Shown here: positions 32,746 to 42,614 of the stretch, in pieces
Numbering within the stretch: position 1 is the first letter of the stretch
Layout: every line of letters starts with the position of its first letter
Source: Lytechinus pictus
Taxonomy: Eukaryota; Echinodermata; Echinoidea; Temnopleuroida; Toxopneustidae
DNA length: 64,000 nucleotides
Assembly (NCBI RefSeq): GCF_037042905.1
Contig: NC_087247.1
Span: 76,678,420 to 76,742,419 of the forward strand
Reading direction: 5' to 3'
Program-made: the position numbers and the translations under genes
The notes under the pieces: model-generated
The model's input: the letters and a program-made list of their open reading frames with translations, nothing else
Told to the model about the DNA's origin: nothing
The model's database searches: none

Positions 32746-33855
32746 GTCTCACCTGCATAGCAAAGTGAGACTAAAGGCGCCGCTTTTCCGACGGCGGCGG
32801 CGTCAACACCAAATCTTAACCGAAGGTTAAGTTTTTGAAATGACAGCATAACTTAGAAAGTATGTAAGACCTAGTTCATGAAACTTGGCCATAAGGTTAA
32901 TCAAGTATTACTGAACATCCTTCCTGAATTTCATGTCACATGCCCAAGGTCAAACGTCGTTTAGGGTCAATGAACTTAGACCATGTTGGGGGAATCAACA
33001 TCAAAATCTTAACCTAAGGTTAAGTTTTTGAAATGTCATCATAACTTAGAAAATATATGGACCTAGTTCATGAAACTTGGACATAAGGTTAATCAAGTAT
33101 CACTGAACATCCTGCATGAGTTTCATGTCACATGACCAAGGTCAAAGGTCATTTAGGGTCAATGAACTTTGGCCGAATTGGGGGTATCTGTTGAATTACC
33201 ATTATAACTTTGAAAGTTTATGGATCTGATTAATGAAACTTGGACATAATAGTAATCAAGTATCACTGAACATCCTGTGCAAGTTTCAGGTCACATGATT
33301 AAGGTCAAAGGTCATGTAGGGTCAATGAACTTTGGCCAAATTGGGGGTATTTGTTGAATTACCATCATAGCTTTGAAAGTATGTTGGTCTAGTTCATAAA
33401 ACGTGGACATAAGAGTAATCAAGTATCACTGAACATCCTGTGCGCATTTCAGGTCACATGACCAAGGTCAAAGGTCATGTAAGGTCAATGAACTTTGGCC
33501 ATGTTGGTGGTATTTGTTGAATTACCATCATAACTTTGAAAGTTTATGGATCTGACTCATGAAACTTGGACATAAGAGTAATCAAGTATCACTGAACATC
33601 CTGTGCGAGTTTTAGGTCACATGTTCAAGGTCAAAGGTCATGTAAGGTCAATGAACTTTGGCCATGTTGGTGGTATTTGTTGAATTACCATCATATCTCT
33701 GTAAGTGTATTGGTCTAGTTCATAAAACGTGGACATAAGAGTAACCAAGTATCACTGAACATCTTGTGCGAGTTATAGTAATTTTCAAAGTCAGCACTGC
33801 TGCAATATTGAATCGCTTGATGCAGGTGAGACTGCCAGAGGCATTCCACTTGTTT
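32746..33855 (+). mobile_element. Family-A element with internal tandem repeats
   Basis: GTCTCACCTGCATAGCAAAG at the left and GCAGGTGAGACTGCCAGAGG and CCACTTGTTTTT at the right enclose about six 155-160 bp units. The units contain CACATGACCAAGGTCAAAGG and CAAGTATCACTGAACATCC. It closely matches the copy at 16855-17968 unit by unit. The flanking T-run supports insertion into T tracts. Confidence 0.9.
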
Positions 33856-34691
33856 TTACCACAGAATACAGTTTTTCATTCCCAGAGGTTGGCAGTTCTG
33901 AGATAGACATACAGATATCAAACGTGGGACAGTGTATTATTATTGCTTAGAAAAATATCTTGCTATTGAATTGCATCACATTCTTATATTGCTCATTTCT
34001 ATAACACAAGATCTTCCAGAATTCTTTGGCACATAAATGCAAAGAGACATCTCAAGTGGTGTTTTTTTTTATTCTGCACAAACTCATTTTGAAATTGTTA
34101 CCACAAGTGGCATTAATCTTTAACAGTAATTTAGTAATGGTGCAGTATGCTCTTCAAATTTTACTGAATAATATATGGAATTTCCATGGTGATAAGAAAT
34201 TTCTAAAGAAATAAAATCCAGACTCGCATCAGGCAAGTAAAAAATCAAAATGTGAAAATTTACTTGCCCGATCAGGCAAGTAAATTTTGATCATCAATTG
34301 TCAACAGAAATGAAAAAAATATGTGTCTGGTGTAGTCTTCATATAGTCAAATGTCTAAAAAAATCTTACCAAAACTAAACAAATTTGTGTAATTTTCACT
34401 TCAAATTACCCCCCAAAAGCGTTTTCTTATATTTCATTGACATAAAAATGCATGCACAAACATGCGGTATCGATGAGATACATGTAGACAATTTCGAAAT
34501 TTCTAAGCAAACTGTACTGATAAGTGGCACGCATGTTGTTACAGCTGTTAAATACAAGTACAGAAATAGTACTAAGTCTCAAAATGATAGGGGAAAGCCT
34601 TTTTATTATTTTTTTTCTTGGCGAGTAAAAATAAAATGAATGAAAATCATGTTCATTTGTCTCTTATTTTATTATGGCTACACTTATATTT
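33856..34691. other. Non-coding intron stretch with a small hairpin
   Basis: TTTACTTGCC and GGCAAGTAAA face each other at about 34259-34285, and similar GGCAAGTAAA motifs recur at 37603-37672. No exon is visible. Confidence 0.4.
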
Positions 34692-35120
34692 GTCTCGCCT
34701 GCATAGGAGAGCAAGACTACCGGTATACATGTACATGTAGGCGCTGCTTTCCCGACGGTGACGGCGGCAGTGGCGTCGAAATTTTATGGATCTAGTTCTT
34801 GAAACTTGGACATAAGAGCAACCATGTATCCCGGCTGAATGTCATGTACGAGTTTCAGGTCACATGACCAAGGTCAAAGCAAGGTCACTTAGGGTCAACA
34901 AACTGGCCATGTTGGGGGTATTTGAGGAATTGTCATCATGACTTTGAAATTTTATGGATCTAGTTCATGAAACATGGACATGTGAGAAGTATCCTTGAAC
35001 ATCCTGTGTGAGTTGCAGGTCACATGACCAAGGTCAAAGGTTATTTACGGTCAACAACCTTTGGTAATGTTGGGGGCAATATGTGGAATTGTCATCATAA
35101 CTTTAAAAGTTTATGGATCT

Positions 35121-37173
35121 GGGTCATTCCATGCCAATTCACCCAATGAATGTGCAATTTTGCACCCGACCCTCTCGGAATTCGTTGTAAATTGGTACAC
35201 ATGAAATTCACCATGGCCCACGCACGAAACAAAAAAAATTAGTCCAATTGGTCCGTCGGTTCTCGCGCTACGGCCCGCCCTTTTCTCCTTGTTTTGACAA
35301 AAATGGGCGTGACCCTCAACTTTCAATGGCCACTGCGTCGTAACGTGTTGACCAATTTTCATGAAACAGGTACCATTTATTAGGAAATTCAGAGAGGAAT
35401 CCAAAACATGCATCAAATAATGTATTGGAGCAATTTATAAGGTCATGACCTTTGACCTTTACTTTGACCTTGAGTTTGACCCCCGGACAAATAATTTTTT
35501 AACTTGATTTTCATGTATGTTAATTATTAGTATGATATTGACAAAATATATCAAAATCAATGATGATATTTTATTTCTTCACCTTTTAAAACTCTTCCAA
35601 AGATACCATGAAATTTCACTCTAGTCCTACATACTGATATTCATGTTAGTAAAGTGTTAACCATTTACATGATTTCTTCCAATCTTAAGTTACAGTATGC
35701 ATGCACATGAAAAGAAATTAAGCTCATCAGTTCACAAATGAAACATTAAACATTTATGCTCATGAATAGGTATCTGTTTAGGCAATTTGATGTTCAGCAA
35801 TATATGTCATATATGTACATATATATATATATATTCTTGTTAGTAAATAGGCATATACCCCGGGGGGGCCACTTACATTGACGAGTGGATACCATGCGCG
35901 ACCAAAAAAACACGTAAAAAGGATGTCTTTTTCAAGATAGGGCACGTTACGTACGTAACGTGATAAGGGTGTCAAAAACACAAAAATAATGAAAAAGGGT
36001 ATCTATTTCGCTATGAAAATTACGTGTTTAGGGTCAAATTTGCGGGGATGATAAAACAAATTAAAATGTTTTATAAAGGATGTCCTTTTTGCCCCAACAC
36101 TACGTATTTAGAGTCTGATTTGCGCGAGGTGTAGCTAGAATGTGGGGTCGTACTAAACCAAATGATGTGTATATAAAAGGTAAGACCGACGACCGAAGGG
36201 CCCGTGACATAACAATAAAACATTCCTGTACTTGTTTAGGGGTTCATTTCAGGAAATATTAGCCAAGAGTATCGGTTTTTTTCCCAATACTTGTTAAGGG
36301 TAGGGTTTCACACGCCAATACTTGCTAAGGGGTGCATTTTCAGAATATGGAAATTACGTGTTTAGGGTGCTTTTCGAGACCCCATGGTCGCGCATGGTAT
36401 CCACTCGTCAATGGAAGTGGCCCCCCCGGGGCATATACTCAACAATTTGATGATAAAAGTAAACACTTTACTAACAAGAATATATATATATATATGATAT
36501 ATATTGCTGAACATCAAAATGCCTAAACAGATACCTATTCATGAGCATAAATGTTTAATGTTTCATTTGTGAAATGATGAGCTTAATTTCTTTTCATGTG
36601 CATGCATACTGTAAGTTAAGATTGGAAGAAATCATGTAACTGGTAAACACTTTTACTAACATGAATATTAGTATGTGGGACTAGAGTGAAATTTCATGGT
36701 ATCTTTGGAAGAGTTTTAAAAGGTGAAGACATAAAATATCATCATTGGTTTTAACATATTTTGTCAATATCATACAAATTATTAACATACACGAATATCA
36801 AGTTAAAAAATTATTTGTCCGGGGGTCAAACTCAAGGTCAAAGTAAAGGTCAAAGGTCATGACCTTATAAATCGCTCCAATACATTATTTGATGCATGTT
36901 TTGGATTCCTCTCTGAATTTCCTAATAAATGGTACCTGTTTCATGAAAATTGGTCGACACATTACGACGCAGTGGCCATTGAAAGTTGAAGGTCACGCCC
37001 ATTTTTGTCAAAACAATGAGAAAAGGGCGGGCCGTAGCGCGAGAACCGACGGACCAATTGGACTTATTTTTTTGTTTTGTACGTGGGCCATGGTGAATTT
37101 TATATGTACCAAATTACAACAAATTCTGAGACGGTCGGGTGCAACCACTGGGTGAATCCAGATGGAATGACCC
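35121..37173. mobile_element. Foldback element, second nesting layer
   Basis: The ends are GGGTCATTCCATGCC and, reversed, GGGTCATTCCATCTGG. The arms pair over about 730 bp (GGACCAATTGG, CGGGCCGTAGCGCGAGAACC, AAATGGTACCTGTTTCATGA on both sides). Mirrored open frames starting MMHVLDSSLNFLINGTCF appear in both arms at 35111-35416 and 36889-37155. They are the same arm sequence seen twice, not two genes. A 4-bp ATCT/ACCT flank may be the target duplication. Confidence 0.87.
35859..36430. mobile_element. hAT-like MITE, third nesting layer, exact 8-bp target duplication
   Basis: GCATATAC at 35851-35858 is repeated at 36431-36438. The perfect 16-bp terminal repeats are CCCGGGGGGGCCACTT and its reverse complement. 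Pairing continues through GACGAGTGGATACCATGCGC with one or two mismatches. The element is 572 bp. Confidence 0.92.
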
Positions 37174-37766
37174 ACCTAGTAAATGAAACTTGGACATGAG
37201 AGCAGCAATGTATCCCTTAATACCCAGTGCGCGTTTCAGGAACATGGCCAAGATCAAAGGTCATTTAAAGGTCAATGAACTCTGGCCGTGTTGGGAGTAG
37301 GCCTATGTGTTGAATTGGCATCATAACTTAGGAAGTTTATGGATCTAGCTTATGAAACATTGAAATAAGGGTAACCAAGTATGAATGATTGTTTTGTACA
37401 TGTCTTAGGTCACATGATCATGGTCAAAGGTCATTTTGGGTCAATGGACATAATTCATGTTTAGTGTTTTCTTCTGTGAGTAATTATTCATTAGCTACAT
37501 GTTTTTGAAGGCAGCACTGCTGCTACATGTATCGAATTGCGTAATGCAGGCGAGACTGCCAGAGGCGTTCCACTTGTTAATGTTTTTATGTTTTTTTTTT
37601 CAGGCAAGTAAATATTTCTTTCGGGCAAGTGAAAATCTGAAATTGTAATTTTAACTTACCCAAGGGCAAGTAAAAAAAATGTTAGTGTGGAGCCTTGCGG
37701 CGTAGGCTTACTCAAAGTTGAATGTTGATATTAAATTTGAATTTACTTTTGTTCTCAACTTTTCAG

Positions 37767-37924
37767 GGCACATCTTCGAACTTCTACATGAAATATATGT
37801 CAAAGCCTCCACTCTTTCAGAAAGATGGTGCATCAAAGAAAACTACATGTACACTTCCAAGGAGAAAGAGTTTCCAAGGAATGCAAGAGTTTTACAGAGA
37901 AAAGGCCAAAGATAGAGATGATAG
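37767..37924 (+). CDS. IHO1: IHO1 (CCDC36)-like meiotic protein, third coding exon (last one seen)
   Basis: The exon is 158 bases between acceptor CTCAACTTTTCAG and donor GTACAT, phase 0 in and phase 2 out. It encodes GTSSNFYMKYMSKPPLFQKD, then a basic stretch, then FQGMQEFYREKAKDRDDR. NFYMKYMSKPPLF lines up with SIFTKYQTKPQLF, and EFYREKAKDR with EQFEEKKKRAKDK, of vertebrate IHO1 as I recall it. The spacing is also similar. The coiled-coil core that follows in IHO1 was not found in the rest of the window. The remaining exons may be short, or lie beyond it, past the satellite. Total coding sequence seen is 132 codons plus two bases. Confidence 0.72.
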
Positions 37925-38194
37925 GTACATTAAGCATACTTGATGTCTTTTAATTAATTTGTTTCATTGATTGTTTCTCTAGAGTAAAACATATCATTTT
38001 TATCTCCCGAACATCAATAGAAGAAAGACTGACATCAAATTTTAGTCTTTGGTTGACTATTATTATAGTCCATCATGCTCTACCAAAGTCTTAAAAGATT
38101 CTGTGCCATCCAAATCCAACTTGATTACTATTGATGCATAGTGCTTAATAAATCTCAATGTTACAAATTGGTACTCCATACCGGTGTGTTGGCT

Positions 38195-38330
38195 CAGTTG
38201 GTAGAGCGTCCGTCTTGTACATCGCCTTGGCAGCAGCAGCAATGCGCATTTAGCCATGTTTAGCCCTTCGCGTATTGCACCCGCATTCATAAGCGCAATG
38301 AATGTATTATTGAAGAATCCAAATATGTTT
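38195..38330 (+). repeat. First of two direct copies of a tRNA-like-headed repeat
   Basis: The stretch from TACTCCATACCGG through GTTGGCTCAGTTGGTAGAG, CGTCTTGTACATCGCCTTGG and GCATTCATAAGCGCAATGAA is repeated almost exactly at 38528-38661. The GGCTCAGTTGGTAGAGCG part is A-box-like. No B-box follows. Confidence 0.8.
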
Positions 38331-38527
38331 CATAGAGTTTTAACCAATTTAAAGAAAAAAACGTTTTTCAACTTGCCATTCTCCACCCCTGAAAAGAGAG
38401 CTGATCTCATTTCCTTTTTGACATCATGGAGGTAAAATGACAGGAGGGTGGATGAGGAATTTTAATCCCTGAAGCCGATCAAGATTTTGTCCCACTGAAT
38501 AAACATCCATTCAAAATATTGGTCAAG

Positions 38528-38770
38528 TACTCCATACCGGTGTGTTGGCTCAGTTGGTAGAGCGTCCGTCTTGTACATCGCCTTGGCAGCAGCAGCAATG
38601 CGCATTTAGCCAGTAAGCCCTTCGCGTATTGCACCCGCATTCATAAGCGCAATGAATGTATTTTCTTATGACATCAAGACTGTGCAATGGTACATTTTGG
38701 ACAGTACGTGTTCAATTGAATGCTAGCATTCAGCCTCCCATTTGATTGCGTACAACAAGCTAAGTAGGCA
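38528..38770 (+). repeat. Second direct copy, continuing into the 16.6 kb repeat family
   Basis: After the shared head it continues with GGTACATTTTGGACAGTACG and GCGTACAACAAGCTAAGTAG, as at 16690-16810. Confidence 0.78.
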
Positions 38771-38799
38771 TTGTACATTAATGAATGCACAGCTGAGTG

Positions 38800-39000
38800 C
38801 AGCTTTAAAAATCAGCAAGAAATTCATCCACATTGTGCTGCACTCAACCCGGTTGAGGTGAATGGGTACCTGGCAGAAATTTGTTCCTTGAAATGCCACC
38901 GTCCTGTAAAAGGCTGCGGGGCTAAAGCCAGGGTAATAATATCCAAGTCCTTTGGAAACGCATAGGGACGTACAAGAACTGCGTTATTATTATTATCGTG
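38800..39000 (+). mobile_element. SINE-like body and tail
   Basis: GTGCTGCACTCAACCCGG, GAGGTGAATGGGTACCTGG, CTTGAAATGCC and GGGCTAAAGCCAGGGTAATAA, followed by TTATTATTATTAT, have the look of an invertebrate tRNA-SINE tail. The short open frame over it is not a gene. Confidence 0.6.
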
Positions 39001-39154
39001 CATCATGACCATGATATGTTCAAGCATGGTTAAGATGTTGTGGGACATGGACGTGCTGTTGATGGATTGTCATGTTGGAGACTCATGGATTTTGTAATAA
39101 CTAGCCCCATCTTAAAGGGGGAGTGAACTGTGTGTTATAAATACCTAGTCTTAA

Positions 39155-39904
39155 CCCTAATTCTCCCGGGGTATTTTTATTCTTGTCATTCCCGGGGGGG
39201 GGGGGGGGGGGCCCATTATGGCCCCCCCTTAAGATCTCAGCCGCGGATTGCGCGATCACAACCAAAATTTGCATGATGGTAGAGAATGATGTATTCTACG
39301 CAGTTGCATTGGTAAATTTCACTGAATTCATATATTTTTATTTTATATGAATTAATTATGCTAATTTATTCATGAAATCATACTTTTTGCTCTGATTCAC
39401 TAAATAAAGCTCCTAGAATGCTAGTTTTTGGTGAAAATATTCTCTATAGCATTCCTAACAATTGTGAATGAAAAAAATTCTGGTACCAAGACCGATTTCT
39501 TATGTATTTCCTTGTTTTTTCACTTTTTGTTTTTTATTGTTTTTTCGATGGAAATCGTTCCAGACTTAATTCTGATCATAAACAAGGCAAAATTAAATAA
39601 GTTTAATTAGTAAAAGTAGAAATATTGATACATTTAATAATATTGGCTAAATACACAATTTGCATTGGATTTGGACATGAAATCACGTTTTTGAGCAATT
39701 TTGGGTCTGACATGCACTTACATAATGTTGCGTAATGTCGTAACCGCGTACCCGGGCGTCACAAATTTGGTCTCAAAATTTGCGCGAGACTTGAAAGTAA
39801 AAAGTCAGTGAGCAGTGAGGTCAAAAAAATTTGCGCAGCAGATATATCGCGAAAATTGTTGAGGGGGGGCCATTATGGCCCCCCCCCCCCCGGCAGAATT
39901 AGGG
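39155..39904 (+). mobile_element. piggyBac-like MITE, TTAA-flanked
   Basis: TTAA at 39151-39154 and 39905-39908 flank CCCTAATTCTCC and, reversed, CCCTAATTCTGCC. G- and C-runs with CCCATTATGGCCCCCC lie just inside both ends. The oppositely oriented relative is at 41888-42609. Confidence 0.82.
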
Positions 39905-40204
39905 TTAAAATACACGTTTTCAGATATCTACTAATACTATAAAAGATAATAAATTGACCTACATGTACATGTATAATTGTATTTGTATAGAGATACTAAA
40001 ATGTTTTGAGAGGAAAAGTAATTAGTTTGCTACTTGGTAAAATAATTATTGCAGTATAAATGTATTGAGTAGTTAATTAGCATGTTATCCTTCAAGTGGG
40101 TCTATATTACTAGACTACACTAGCATTATGGGACAGGAAACTGGCCAGGTATGAGAACTTGAGGACTCAAGATGGCGCTTTTGGTTCATATCTGCTTTAA
40201 GAGA

Positions 40205-41395
40205 GTGTTGTTGGCTCAGTTGGTAAAATGTCTGCCTGTCGAACCAAAGATCGTGGGTTCGAGTACGCCCCAGGCAGATGACTGAAGCCAGTGCGTTGTG
40301 TGTTAACGTCTCTCCCCTGTTTCATAGATGCAGGCTATGTTAACTCTTTGCCCGCCACGTACACTATCCCCTCTGCGCAACATTAATTTTGGGGTGCCAC
40401 ATTCAGAGGGGGTTTGCGTGCACTGTCCTATTCAACTCGCAATAACTTTTTACTGGTTTGTCGTATTGAAAAAAATTGTGTAGCAAAGTTTTAGAGAAAT
40501 GAATACTCTTGCCAATGGTATCATTTTTGCTATGTATAAAATCATGGATTTTGAGAATTTTAACTTTACATTCTGTTTCCAATTTTTCGTTTAGGAGGGT
40601 ATTTTATACCTCTTATATTCAATACTTCCTAATGAAGGTTAAATTTCTAAGTTAGTCCATTGAAAAGATGTGTTCTTTAGCTTTCATTACATACCAAATC
40701 CATGTCTTTATGGTCATTATGAGCTAAGCAGTTTAGGATTGAAATGGGGCATTCAAAAAGAGCAAACTGACAATGAACTAAACTCTTCTATTGAAATTGT
40801 CCCTGGCTGCTTCTCAATAGTCTTCCCGTCCTGGGAGACTTCCTGTCCTGGGAGACTTCCCGTCAATTGATACTTTGATCCCCTTATTGTTATAGGGAGG
40901 TGGCAATTTGTATCATTCTTTTATTACAAGGAAAGCAGTGCAAGCTATTGAAAGCTCATCTAAATATATCCTAAAGCAGTTCAAAAAACTCAATTTTACC
41001 CGAAAAATCTCTATGTAAACAACGTCGATGAAAGCTATAACACGAAAGCTAGATTCGTAAACAATGCAATACACGCGTCCCTATTGTATGTGTGTGTACA
41101 CAATTACAATTAAATGCGTTCCGTATGCATTGTGTGCGAACTGTGACTTGAGTCGTTGTTGGCATTTCTTTGGATAGGACATTAAGTGGAGAGTCAACAC
41201 CTTTGCACGATAAGAACCCACTGCATCATTCGAATAAGAGTAGGGGGAAACCTAGGTGTAGTGGTCCACCTGCACTCCCCCCAATCAGTTATATTGGGAG
41301 GAGAGACCTGCGGGTCATAGTGATTCAGCTTGCTTTTCGCCTCCCAGGCACAAGTGACGCCAAAAAAATGATAATGATAATAATAATAGTTCAAA
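40205..41395 (+). mobile_element. Second SINE-like copy, split by an insertion of about 820 bp
   Basis: The head (GTTGGCTCAGTTGGTAAAAT, GGGTTCGAGTACGCC) and body run to GCAGGCTATGTTAA at 40344. The element resumes at about 41172 with GGATAGGACATTAAGTGG, GTCAACACCTTTGCACG and GTAGGGGGAAACC. The copy at 31455 has the two parts joined. The insert begins CTCTTTGCCCGCCACG. It has a TTAA at its left edge but none at its right, so its type is unclear. Confidence 0.8.
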
Positions 41396-41883
41396 GATGG
41401 GAAAATGTATCACTAGAATTGGAGTTCAAATCTAAGTAAGGTATTTAGTGCAACATCTGATGCATCCCCCCAACTTCCTACCCACCCCATCCAATACCAT
41501 GTAAATATCCTAGTTTTGTTGCACAAGTGGCTGATTTTCATGACGATAATGAAAATGGTAATCATTTTCACAATTTTATAATTTACCTACATGTAGGACT
41601 TGCCCTAAAATTATCTTTCCCTCCAACACAGGGGCTAAAAAAGGGTAATTCTACAACAATGAATGTAGATACTAGATTTATTTTGAATTTCCAAAATGCT
41701 CCATTGGGCATGTTGTGTCAAACCTTTGACTATAAGGGGAGGATGTTTTGGCCATTTCTTGGCAGTTTTCCACAACTATTTTTCTTTTCAAAATGCCGAA
41801 CAATTAAAAAAATAAAAATGAAATTACCAGTCAATATCGAGCTTTGGGAACATGGTACTCTCCATTAGAATAATACATACACA
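41396..41883. other. Non-coding stretch
   Basis: A 113-codon open frame at 41527-41868 shows no family resemblance and no splice context. I do not support a gene here. Confidence 0.4.
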
Positions 41884-41887
41884 TTAA

Positions 41888-42609
41888 CCCTAAACTTTAA
41901 CCCCCCCTCAACATTTTCTGTGATCATTCCGCCGCGCGAAATTTTTTGACCGCGCCACTCGCAGAGTTTATACTTTTAAATCTCTCGCATCTTTTGAGAC
42001 CAAATTTATGACGCCCGGGTACGCGGTTCTGAAATCACGCAACATTTCGTAAGTGCATGTCAGACCAAAACTTGTTCCAAAACGTGATTTTGTGTACAAA
42101 GTCAATGCAAATTGATTTTTCTCATCTTATTCATAAAGATATGATTATTTTTACTTTAAACAGCTGAAATCAATTGATTTTAGCATAATTATGCTTCAAA
42201 AAGGTTGTGCAATAAATCTGGTGAAAAAAACAAAGAAAAAAAAGAGGTTGAAAAACATAGAAATACATAAGAAATTCATAAAACAATAAAATACATTCAA
42301 TTGCAATTGTTAAGAATGCTACAAAGAATATTTTTACCAAAAATTAGCTTTCTAGGAGCTTTATTTAGTGAATTAGAGCAAAAAGTATGATTTATGCATA
42401 AATTAGCATAATTAATTCATATGAAATAAAATTTCATTATTTTGGAAAATTTTACCATACAGCCTTGTAGATTACATTGCACACTACCATCATGCAAATT
42501 TTTGCGGTGCTCGCGCGATCGGCGGCCGAGATCTCAGGGGGGGGGGTTGAATCAACCCCCCCCCCCCCCCCGGCCACAGAACAGCCAAAAAAGCCCGGCC
42601 TAGTTAGGG
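41888..42609 (-). mobile_element. piggyBac-like MITE, opposite orientation
   Basis: TTAA at 41884-41887 precedes CCCTAAACTTTAACCCCC. The right end CTAGTTAGGG is followed by TCAA, a decayed TTAA. Inner blocks (GACGCCCGGGTACGCGG, AAGTGCATGTCAGACC, AAAGCTCCTAGAA-type) are reverse complements of the copy at 39155-39904. Confidence 0.8.
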
Positions 42610-42614
42610 TCAAA

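Larger units (their letters stand above)
34692..37578 (+). mobile_element. Family-A element interrupted by two further layers of insertion
   Basis: The left end GTCTCGCCTGCATAGGAGAG and the right end ATGCAGGCGAGACTGCCAG, CGTTCCACTTGTT belong to family A, with 150-160 bp units at 34780-35120 and 37174-37490. The unit ending TTTATGGATCT at 35120 resumes at 37174 (ACCTAGTAAATGAAAC), on the other side of a foldback element. Confidence 0.88.

Noticed and set aside
35111-37155. Mirrored frames MMHVLDSSLNFLINGTCF of about 100 codons
   Set aside because: Arms of the foldback element at 35121-37173. Frame lengths differ between the arms because of small indels.
38771-38965. 64-codon frame rich in cysteine
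   Set aside because: Lies on a SINE-like body and tail.
41527-41868. 113-codon plus-strand frame as a possible next IHO1-like exon
   Set aside because: It is not coiled-coil-like and has no acceptor that fits phase 2.
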